From NCBI GenBank assembly GCA_022701475.1, contig JAKOOI010000250.1, positions 1 to 5,553 of the forward strand: 5,553 bases of DNA, written 5' to 3'. The notes under the pieces were generated by a model, which saw nothing but the letters and a program-made list of their open reading frames with translations, had not been told where the DNA came from and ran no database searches. The position numbers and the translations under genes were made by a program. Of the stretch, positions 1 through 4,758 are shown piece after piece; positions within the stretch are counted from its first letter, which is position 1; every line of letters begins with the position of its first letter. The stretch comes from Weeksellaceae bacterium (GTDB lineage: Bacteria > Bacteroidota > Bacteroidia > Flavobacteriales > Weeksellaceae).

Positions 1-296
1 CAAAAGCATCTTGGAGAATTACTAATAAAGAAATCCAGAAATTCTCATTGCTTATAAATAATAAAGACCAGTTTTTATCAGAGGTGGAAAGTTGGAGAAA
101 ATTAAAGCAAATCCCTCAATGGGTACAATGGGTGAAATCGGATAATAAGCTCACTGTAAATTTAGAAAATTATGATCTGATAAAAATGTTTATTGATTCA
201 GTGAAAAATGAAGAACTTATCATTATAGAAGAATTCTTATACAATGAGAACGATGATTTCAAAAGAGAATTCATTTTCCCCATGTATAAAAATTAA
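1..296 (+). CDS. Lantibiotic dehydratase (LanB large/glutamylation part), C-terminal end only
   Basis: This is the 3' end of a gene that enters from the left edge; the frame is open from position 3 (K-A-S-W-R-I...) to the TAA at 294-296, giving 97 residues. A TTG at 48 could be read as a start, but the homology-like sequence continues upstream of it, so it is internal. The fragment carries the closing pattern of the LanB N-terminal domain: an SWR motif, a short 'IPQWVQWVKSDNKLTVNLEN' stretch (family form roughly RYV..GDN.L.lDL), then a helix, 'IIIEEFLY' and a final 'REFIFPMY' (family form ..nEfvvPl). In the family this part transfers glutamate from glutamyl-tRNA to Ser/Thr of a precursor peptide in the cytoplasm. 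The catalytic core is upstream and unseen, so I cannot tell whether the full protein is active. The next gene starts 12 bp downstream and supplies the partner domain. A non-lanthipeptide role (tRNA-dependent amino-acid addition, PEARL type) is less likely because of that partner. Confidence 0.82.
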   Translation, partial: KASWRITNKEIQKFSLLINNKDQFLSEVESWRKLKQIPQWVQWVKSDNKLTVNLENYDLIKMFIDSVKNEELIIIEEFLYNENDDFKREFIFPMYKN

Positions 297-308
297 ATAG
301 CTGTTGTA

Positions 309-1160
309 ATGAAGAGAAAATTCCCGCCGGGAAGCGAATGGCTTTACCTGAAAATCTATACAGGTGTAAAAACTGCCGATTTACTATTAGAAGAAGCGAT
401 ACAACCTCTGGTGGAATATCTGAAGGAAAACATTTATATTTCAAAATGGTTTTTTATTCGTTATAATGATCCTAAGCCGCATTTGAGAATAAGATTTCTG
501 CTAAATGATACTAATGATTATAACAAGATTCTTCATAAAATTAATGAAAGATTAAAAGCGTATATTGAAAGCGGAGAAATTTATAATGTTCTGATCGATA
601 CATATAACCGGGAGATGGAACGCTATGGTGAAAGTACCATTGAAGACAGTGAAACTTTATTTTGGCTAAACAGTGAATTCACTCTGCAATGCCTACATTA
701 TGATGATGAGGAAAAAATTATTGTCTCTCTCTTTTATATTGATGAAATTTTGAGTAAACTCGATCTCTCAGTTCAGGAAAAATTAGATTGGATCAAAGAT
801 TTCAATACAGCTTTCAAACAAGAGTTTGCTGCAGATAAAAAGTTTAATTCTCAACTAGATAAAAAGTATAGAGCGTTTAAACCAAAATATTTGGAATTTA
901 TTCAAAATGAGGCATTTTCAGAGGAGAGAGATACTGCTCTTTTTAACATTGAAGAATGCAGCGCAATACTACGTAATATTCTTTATCATCATAGAAACAG
1001 ATCTTTGGGAATATCTTTACAACGTTTTTTTAGCAGCATATTTCATATGAATACCAACAGGCTTTTTGTTTCCGATCAACGGTTGTTTGAATTGTTGATT
1101 TATGATTATTTGTTGAGGCATTATAAAATGGCTTCTTATCAGGAGTCCGGAAGGTTTTAA
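309..1160 (+). CDS. Stand-alone LanB C-terminal (SpaB_C-like) protein, 'thiopeptide-type bacteriocin biosynthesis protein'
   Basis: Complete 283-residue cytosolic protein with no signal peptide or membrane segment. It matches the small lyase domain found at the end of full-length LanB proteins and as a separate gene in thiopeptide and many Bacteroidota clusters. Visible signatures are the N-terminal 'WLYLKIYTG' strand, then 'FFIRYNDPKPHLRIRF' at about 48-63, 'REMERYG' at 101-107 followed by E115, and 'HMNTNRLF' at 246-253. Placing these on NisB from memory, R60, R62, R105 and H246 correspond to its glutamate-elimination residues, so all key positions appear kept. The likely reaction is removal of glutamate from glutamylated Ser/Thr to give Dha/Dhb. 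The ATG at 309 is 12 bp after the upstream stop and the first residues already fit the family, so translation is probably coupled in one operon. No Shine-Dalgarno is seen, as usual in this phylum. A pyridine-forming cyclase (TbtD-like) is an alternative, less likely with a LanB large piece directly upstream. Confidence 0.86.
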   Translation: MKRKFPPGSEWLYLKIYTGVKTADLLLEEAIQPLVEYLKENIYISKWFFIRYNDPKPHLRIRFLLNDTNDYNKILHKINERLKAYIESGEIYNVLIDTYNREMERYGESTIEDSETLFWLNSEFTLQCLHYDDEEKIIVSLFYIDEILSKLDLSVQEKLDWIKDFNTAFKQEFAADKKFNSQLDKKYRAFKPKYLEFIQNEAFSEERDTALFNIEECSAILRNILYHHRNRSLGISLQRFFSSIFHMNTNRLFVSDQRLFELLIYDYLLRHYKMASYQESGRF

Positions 1161-1225
1161 AATTATTTTATATACAAGTAGTATTCAATTGCTGGAATCA
1201 ACTGTCATGGTTTAAGATGTAGGTT

Positions 1226-1242
1226 AAAAACCTATGAGGTTT
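1226..1242 (-). terminator. Weak terminator-like hairpin at the MFS stop codon
   Basis: On the minus strand the perfect stem AAACCT-CAT-AGGTTT (1242 to 1228) overlaps the TAA of the MFS gene and continues into TTTTT. The stem has only three G:C pairs, so efficiency is uncertain. A competing stem, AGGTT-AAA-AACCT at 1221-1233, shares one arm. On the + strand the same hairpin lies 68 bp after the LanB partner gene and could serve the convergent operon, but lacks a T-run in that direction. Confidence 0.4.
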
Positions 1243-2644
1243 AATCTTCCTTCGACTGCATATTTTTTCCGTCGGAGACATGCAGCCTGCGGAAGACAAA
1301 TCCGGAAATGATGGTGAGGATGCCTACGGTGAGGAAGGTGTACCGGAAGGCATTGTGCATTTCACCGTTGATCAGGTCCGTATTTTCAAAGATTTTTAAA
1401 ACGATGAGTCCGAAAGCAATCCCGAACCCGATGGCGAGCTGCTGATTGACCGAGATCAGGGAATTTCCGCTGCTGGTCTGGAAATTACGGAGATCAGCAA
1501 TGGAAATGGTATTCATGGAAGTGAACTGGATGGAGTTGAAGAAGCCCAGTACGGCAATAATCGGAATAAACCAGTACAGCGAAGTATGGACGGACGGAAT
1601 AGCCATTAAACAGATCAGGGTGCCGATGATGAAGGTATTTACCATTAATGTCTGCCGGTACCCGAATTTGTCCAGGATCTTAATGACGTAGGATTTCCCG
1701 AACATGGCGGTAAGGGCCATCGGGGCAATGATCCATCCGGAAGTGACGGCCGACTGTTTGTAGGCAATCTGTATCATCAGCGGCAGTAAAAGCGGAACGG
1801 AGCTGATTCCCAGCCGGGTAGCCAGGTTCCCGATGATTCCCACCCTGAAGGTCCTTACCTGGAAAAGGCTCAGCGGGAAAATAGGGCTGTCGTCGCGTTT
1901 GGCGTGCCGGTAATAATAGTACATAAAGAGAAAACCGAGAATAAAGACCACAAGTACCGGTGTGATGTTCTGCATGTCCCCGAACAATTCCAGCGAAACG
2001 GAAAGCAGGAGGGAAGCTGCCGCGAAAATCAGGAATCCTTTCAGGTCAAAATCCACATCGGCAGAACGGTAATTCGGCATATATTTCAGTCCGAGGACAA
2101 TACCCATGATCCCGATCGGAATATTGATGAGGAAGATCCAGTGCCAGGAGAGGTAATCCACCATATAGCCTCCGACCAATGGTCCCAGTACGGGGCCGAT
2201 GAGCGCCGGAATGATGGCAAAATTCATGGCTTTCAGCAGCTCGTTCTTGTCAAAGGTTTTAATCAGGGCCAGCTTGCCGACCGGGGTCATGAGGCTTCCC
2301 CCGACTCCCTGGATCACCCGCGAGATCACCAGATGCGTGAGGTTCTGGGAAAGTGCACAGAAGAGGGAACCCAGGCCAAACAGAATCAGGGAAAAGATAA
2401 ATATTTTTTTCGTCCCGAAACGGTCGGCCAGGAACCCGCTGGCCGGCATGAAGACCGCCAGGGTCAACACGTAGCTGATGATGGCATTCTGCATATCGAG
2501 CGGCGATTCTTTCAGGTCCCTGGCAATAGCAGGCAGGGAAGTATTGAGGATGGTGGAATCCAGCATCTGCATAAAGATGGCGGTGGCGAGGATCAGCGGT
2601 AGTATTTTTTTTACCGGAGTAGATGGCGAAGCGGCTTCTGACAT
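1241..2644 (-). CDS. DHA2-family MFS multidrug exporter, MdtD-like
   Basis: A 467-residue inner-membrane transporter, close to E. coli MdtD in length (471) and in sequence along its whole course. Proton-driven export of drugs or other small molecules is the family role; the substrate here is unknown. Landmarks: motif D1 'LDSTILNTSLPAI' (28-40) in TM1; motif A 'GFLADRFGTKK' (70-80); motif B around 'ISRVIQGVGGSLMTPVG' (107-123) with R109; the antiporter motif C 'IGPVLGPLVGGYMVD' (149-163); 'SWHWIFLINIPIGI' (166-179); and in the second half 'FGYRQTLMVNT' (327-337) and 'SSGNSLISVNQQLA' (391-404). About 14 hydrophobic segments are expected for DHA2; I did not count them rigorously. The ATG at 2644 places TM1 normally after a short polar N-terminus. 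No MdtABC or other efflux partner is nearby. It converges on the RiPP operon and is much richer in G+C, so a self-resistance or peptide-export role is only a guess. Confidence 0.92.
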   Translation of the reverse strand: MSEAASPSTPVKKILPLILATAIFMQMLDSTILNTSLPAIARDLKESPLDMQNAIISYVLTLAVFMPASGFLADRFGTKKIFIFSLILFGLGSLFCALSQNLTHLVISRVIQGVGGSLMTPVGKLALIKTFDKNELLKAMNFAIIPALIGPVLGPLVGGYMVDYLSWHWIFLINIPIGIMGIVLGLKYMPNYRSADVDFDLKGFLIFAAASLLLSVSLELFGDMQNITPVLVVFILGFLFMYYYYRHAKRDDSPIFPLSLFQVRTFRVGIIGNLATRLGISSVPLLLPLMIQIAYKQSAVTSGWIIAPMALTAMFGKSYVIKILDKFGYRQTLMVNTFIIGTLICLMAIPSVHTSLYWFIPIIAVLGFFNSIQFTSMNTISIADLRNFQTSSGNSLISVNQQLAIGFGIAFGLIVLKIFENTDLINGEMHNAFRYTFLTVGILTIISGFVFRRLHVSDGKNMQSKED

Positions 2645-2690
2645 AGTATTTTCACCGGGACGTAACGAACCGGATTTATTTTAAATTCAG

Positions 2691-2723
2691 CAAATAAAGA
2701 ATGATTGCTGCTGGGTACAGCAA
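2691..2723 (-). promoter_or_regulatory. Probable promoter of the MFS gene
   Basis: Reading the minus strand, TTTATTTG (2698 to 2691) matches the Bacteroidota -7 consensus TAnnTTTG at 7 of 8 positions, and a TTG (2723 to 2721) sits 22 bp upstream as a -33 element, at the long end of the usual spacing. Transcription would start near 2685, leaving a leader of about 40 nt before the ATG at 2644. The mismatch and long spacing make this plausible rather than certain. Confidence 0.42.
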
Positions 2724-2724
2724 T
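2704..2724. promoter_or_regulatory. Operator-like inverted repeat between -33 and -7 of the MFS promoter
   Basis: A perfect 7-bp inverted repeat, ATTGCTG (2704-2710) and CAGCAAT (2718-2724), separated by 7 bp, fills the spacer of the proposed promoter and overlaps the -33 TTG. This geometry suits a dimeric repressor such as TetR- or MarR-type regulators that often control drug exporters. No regulator gene is next to it, so control would act in trans. It is not followed by a T-run and sits upstream of the gene, so a terminator is unlikely. The binding role is inferred from position and symmetry only. Confidence 0.38.
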
Positions 2725-2750
2725 ATTTATTCCTTTACGTCTTCAGGCGG

Positions 2751-2789
2751 TATAAAAATAAAAGTCCTGTGAGGCAATCACAGGACTTT
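2751..2789 (-). terminator. Strong intrinsic terminator of the secreted-protein gene
   Basis: AAAGTCCTGTGA (2761-2772) pairs perfectly with TCACAGGACTTT (2778-2789), a 12-bp stem with a GGCAA/TTGCC loop. On the minus strand it starts 4 bp after the stop codon at 2794 and runs into a T-rich tract (TTTTATTTTTATA) down to about 2751. This is a textbook rho-independent terminator. It separates the secreted-protein gene from the MFS promoter, so those two same-strand genes are independent units. Confidence 0.9.
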
Positions 2790-2793
2790 CGGT

Positions 2794-3606
2794 TTATCTT
2801 CTTGGCTTTTCAACCCCTTTCCATTCTTCACCGGCTTTTTTGTACTGGCTCAGTTCATAGTTTTTGAAATCTTTTGTTTTATACTCGATGTTATCGGTAT
2901 TCTGTTCAAAAGGCATGATGTAATAGTAGTCTGCATCCGTTCTGTCCGTTTTGGTTCCTTTCTTAACGGAAGGTACGTATTTGGAAAATTTATAGCCTGG
3001 CAGGTACTGTTTCACTCTTGCATAAAAGGCTTTGTTTTCTTTTTCTTCAGGGATAATGTCTACAATATTAAAATCGTCCTTTGCCTTGTCGATCCACAGG
3101 TAATAGGTTTTATCTTCCCCGGTATTCCTGTTGACGGAATTAAATGCAAAAAGCTCTTTCGGGACCAGCTCTTTGATCTTTTCCGGGTCCACTTTGGTAT
3201 AGTATTCTCCTTTCGAAGGATCTACGTAGGTCTCCAGGTTGTACATCAATACGGAGTTGTTCTCCAGGCTTTTATTCTTGAAATACTGGTTCAGGGATAA
3301 TTCTGCAGTTTCTCTCAGTTCTTTACCTCTGGCATCCAGTTTTTTGGTAGGATTCTGGGGATTTACTTTCTTCACAAACTCATACAGGACTTTAGGTTTT
3401 ACGTCCTTCAGGTGCGGAAAGGTTTTCAGCTGCTCCGCTTTTACCAGCCAGTAATATTGTTGGTAAAAGTCTTCTTTATCACCTTCCTTCACGCTTTTAT
3501 ACGTCATCGCAAGTTTTTTGGAGCTGAGGTATTTCCCATATTTTCCCTGTCCGAATACGAATGTCATGGATAATACAGCAAATAAGAGCGTAATGTTTCT
3601 TCTCAT
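2794..3606 (-). CDS. Secreted protein of unknown function, with signal peptide
   Basis: 270 residues when started at the ATG at 3606. The frame stays open to a TTG at 3636, but that TTG lies inside the predicted -7 promoter box, and the ATG start begins exactly at a signal peptide: M-R-R-N, a hydrophobic core (ITLLFAVLSMTFVF) and G-Q. Cleavage is likely after G19, leaving a mature N-terminal Gln. There is no cysteine anywhere in the protein, so no lipobox and no disulfides. The mature chain of about 251 residues is very rich in Lys, Tyr, Glu and Asp, with motifs such as 'YYLWIDKAKDDFNIVDIIP' and 'RTDADYYYIMPFEQN'. I see no membrane segment after the signal and no obvious type IX sorting domain. 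I recognise no family and assign no function; periplasmic or exported location is the only supported statement. It has its own terminator and -7 box, so it appears monocistronic. Confidence 0.83.
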   Translation of the reverse strand: MRRNITLLFAVLSMTFVFGQGKYGKYLSSKKLAMTYKSVKEGDKEDFYQQYYWLVKAEQLKTFPHLKDVKPKVLYEFVKKVNPQNPTKKLDARGKELRETAELSLNQYFKNKSLENNSVLMYNLETYVDPSKGEYYTKVDPEKIKELVPKELFAFNSVNRNTGEDKTYYLWIDKAKDDFNIVDIIPEEKENKAFYARVKQYLPGYKFSKYVPSVKKGTKTDRTDADYYYIMPFEQNTDNIEYKTKDFKNYELSQYKKAGEEWKGVEKPRR

Positions 3607-3633
3607 TTTTTTATAATTGATATTTTCGATTTC

Positions 3634-3641
3634 CAAATATA
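3634..3641 (-). promoter_or_regulatory. -7 promoter box of the secreted-protein gene
   Basis: On the minus strand positions 3641 to 3634 read TATATTTG, a perfect match to the Bacteroidota -7 consensus TAnnTTTG, 27 bp upstream of the ATG at 3606. No TTG is visible at the expected -33 distance (around 3660), so the upstream half is weak or absent. The A-rich leader just before the ATG fits leader-poor initiation in this phylum. The box decides the start codon by excluding the upstream TTG. Confidence 0.5.
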
Positions 3642-3712
3642 ATTATTTATTAGATATTATTTTTGATTAACGGTTAAATTCTGACAATATTATTAACGGG
3701 TATTTAAAAGAA

Positions 3713-3734
3713 AATCCTGTATGGCTACGGGATT
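3713..3734 (-). terminator. Possible minus-strand terminator hairpin
   Basis: AATCCTGT (3713-3720) pairs with ACGGGATT (3727-3734) over 8 bp with one G:T pair and a 6-nt loop. On the minus strand the stem is followed by TTCTTTT. It would stop transcription arriving from the direction of asnB before the secreted-protein promoter. No gene ends next to it, so the function is uncertain. Confidence 0.3.
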
Positions 3735-4016
3735 GATAAAATTTTACAGAAATCAGCTTCAGGGAAAGATAAATCAGGCTAAACCAGGAAGACTATTTAT
3801 ATTCCCGGACCTGTATTCCGGATATGGATTCAACCTTTTTTCCCGATTGTATTTTTACCTTATTCCGGATAGGATTGTCAGTAGCCAACGGAGGCATTTA
3901 TAACATTTGCCTTTCATGCTGATAAATCATTCAACATCTTTATGCCATCGCATTTTTCCAATAACAGGATCATTCCGCATATTTAAAACGGTCTGGATTT
4001 TAGCTTAACGGATCAA

Positions 4017-4033
4017 AAAAATCTTTGATTTTT
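4017..4033. repeat. 17-bp palindromic repeat, copy 1
   Basis: AAAAATC-TTT-GATTTTT, a perfect 7-bp stem with a 3-nt loop, occurs here and again in identical form and orientation at 4577-4593. Both copies are flanked by extra A or T residues. The stem is almost all A:T, so as a terminator it would be weak. Two exact copies 560 bp apart in one intergenic region suggest a dispersed repeat or the ends of a longer repeated unit. Confidence 0.6.
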
Positions 4034-4088
4034 AAAGACTTCTGTGTGCTTCAGCAGCGTCAGATATGAATTTCTTTATGCCGCATGA

Positions 4089-4140
4089 GTGTCTTTTGTG
4101 ACTTTTAACTGCGTCGAACCTTCGGTTTGTGGTTAAAAAT
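4089..4140. repeat. Fragment resembling a dispersed flavobacterial intergenic repeat
   Basis: The segment starts with GTGTCTTTTGTGACTTTTAA (4089-4108) and ends with GGTTTGTGGTTAAAA (4124-4138). The two halves share a TTTGTG..TT.AA pattern, and CGAACC-TTC-GGTTTG (4115-4129) can fold into a small hairpin with one G:T pair. From memory the reverse complement resembles 'CCACAAA..GTCACAAAAGACAC' repeats scattered between genes in Flavobacterium and Chryseobacterium. The resemblance is recalled, not searched. Confidence 0.4.
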
Positions 4141-4445
4141 TAAACTATGTAATATGTTACCCGGACTTCTCAGCTATGGAAATAACATGAATTTGATAGT
4201 ATCTGTCTTATTTTCAATAGTTTAAATCCGAGGTATAAATAAATCAGCCCTGAAAGGGTGATATAAATAGCGCTGGATACCGCCCGGGTAGATGATATAC
4301 AGGTAAGTTAAAGCTCTGAATGAGGGTAATCATTGAACAGATGGTATCCTACAGATAAGCCTGCGGATTTCATTATTCCTGATTTATCTTAATAAACAAG
4401 TTTCGCCCCCTTCAGGGCTCGTTGCTGTCGGGTGCTTTCTTTAAA

Positions 4446-4464
4446 CCCCGGGTTTCACCCGGGG
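4446..4464. repeat. GC-rich hairpin of the repeat block
   Basis: CCCCGGG-TTTCA-CCCGGGG: a perfect 7-bp all-G:C stem with a 5-nt loop. It is preceded by TTTCTTTAAA on the left, so on the minus strand a T-poor tract follows and a normal intrinsic terminator is not formed in either direction. It stands out sharply from the AT-rich surroundings. Confidence 0.75.
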
Positions 4465-4476
4465 CTATGATCATGA

Positions 4477-4491
4477 CGCCCCTTCGGGGCG
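4477..4491. repeat. Second GC-rich hairpin of the repeat block
   Basis: CGCCCC-TTC-GGGGCG: a perfect 6-bp all-G:C stem with a triloop, 12 bp after the preceding hairpin. Two adjacent palindromes of this kind form a pair like those in bacterial REP doublets. No T-run follows on either strand. Confidence 0.75.
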
Positions 4492-4576
4492 AATTCACCT
4501 GCTGTTCTTTTTGTTATTTCTTATGAATGCTATCTGATTTCTTCTCCGAATTCACGTTAGAAATATGAATACCAAT

Positions 4577-4593
4577 AAAAATCTTTGATTTTT
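4577..4593. repeat. 17-bp palindromic repeat, copy 2
   Basis: Identical to the copy at 4017-4033. Here two more T residues follow (to 4595), so on the + strand the element looks like a weak terminator hairpin with a T-run. On the minus strand it lies about 165 bp beyond the asnB stop codon. Sequence to the right (TCTCATGTGCTC...) differs from that after copy 1 (AAAGACTTCTG...), so only the palindrome itself is shared. Confidence 0.6.
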
Positions 4594-4665
4594 TTCTCAT
4601 GTGCTCTAAAATATGCACAATCCATCAATCTAAAATCTCATGTAACTGATGTGTTAAAAGCTTTC

Positions 4666-4691
4666 GCAATTAAAACAAGTCTGTTAATTGC
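4666..4691 (-). terminator. Possible asnB terminator hairpin
   Basis: GCAATTAA (4666-4673) pairs perfectly with TTAATTGC (4684-4691) across a 10-nt loop, about 70 bp past the asnB stop on the minus strand. The T-rich run after it is delayed (GAAAGCTTTT), so termination would be inefficient. It is the best symmetric structure near the asnB 3' end, but could equally be part of the surrounding repeats. Confidence 0.3.
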
Positions 4692-4728
4692 AAGGAAACA
4701 AAAATTCAAACAAAGACTCCCGCTAAAA

Positions 4729-4756
4729 TTGACCATTCACCATTGACCATTCCACC
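4729..4756. repeat. 14-bp tandem repeat just downstream of asnB
   Basis: TTGACCATTCACCA (4729-4742) is followed directly by TTGACCATTCCACC (4743-4756); the first 10 bases are identical. The pair ends 2 bp from the asnB stop codon. Short 'TTGACCATT' arrays are, from memory, common between genes in several phyla. The tandem copies can arise by slippage. Confidence 0.6.
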
Positions 4757-4758
4757 TA

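Larger units (their letters stand above)
4246..4491. repeat. REP/MITE-like palindromic repeat block
   Basis: Imperfect terminal inverted repeats open and close the first part: AGCCCTGAAAGGG (4246-4258) and CCCCTTCAGGGCT (4407-4419), matching at 12 of 13 positions when one is reversed. A degenerate direct copy, AGCTCTGAATGAGGG, lies at 4312-4326, and GGATACC (4275-4281) faces GGTATCC (4343-4349). Two strong GC-rich hairpins follow at 4446-4464 and 4477-4491. There is no open frame for a transposase, so any mobility would depend on an enzyme elsewhere. The pattern recalls palindromic repeats common in Bacteroidota and often attributed to IS200/RAYT-type enzymes; that link is from memory. Exact boundaries are uncertain. 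Confidence 0.55.
3642..4758. other. 1.1-kb noncoding stretch rich in palindromes and repeats
   Basis: Between the secreted-protein promoter and the asnB stop I see no credible gene on either strand. The longest + frame, 3721-3903 (60 codons), has no family resemblance, start signal or partner. The stretch contains paired short repeats (ATTCCGGATA at 3815-3824 and 3862-3871), a 9-bp inverted repeat TTAAACTAT/ATAGTTTAA at 4140-4148 and 4217-4225, a 17-bp palindrome in two copies, a GC-rich palindrome cluster at 4246-4491 and a 14-bp tandem repeat at its right end. The overall look is of accumulated small repeat elements rather than a decayed gene. A structured RNA cannot be excluded. Confidence 0.65.

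Noticed and set aside
48..296. Independent small 82-residue protein starting at TTG 48
   Set aside because: The frame is open to the left edge and the upstream residues (including SWR) fit the LanB pattern, so it is the end of a larger gene.
1161..1240. Lanthipeptide precursor gene downstream of the LanB partner
   Set aside because: The 80-bp gap has no start codon followed by a Ser/Thr/Cys-rich short frame; the precursor must lie outside the window.
1446..1691. 81-codon + frame (and similar ones at 2199-2474 and 2478-2684) over the MFS gene
   Set aside because: Antisense shadows of the transporter; no start signals or recognisable protein features.
1904..2602. 232-codon open frame on the + strand opposite the MFS gene
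   Set aside because: It lies wholly antisense to a well-conserved transporter, its translation is highly polar without domain resemblance, and G+C-rich coding DNA often leaves such shadow frames.
3239..3454. 71-codon + frame inside the secreted-protein gene
   Set aside because: Antisense to a gene with signal peptide, promoter box and terminator; the hydrophobic and Phe-rich content is the complement of Lys/Glu codons.
3721..3903. 60-codon + frame in the noncoding stretch
   Set aside because: Begins inside a hairpin loop, has no promoter box or family resemblance, and ends in repeat-like sequence. It could be a remnant, but I cannot support a gene.
4246..4491. CRISPR array
   Set aside because: The repeated units are palindromic, degenerate and irregularly spaced, with no constant repeat and unique spacers of equal length, and no cas genes.
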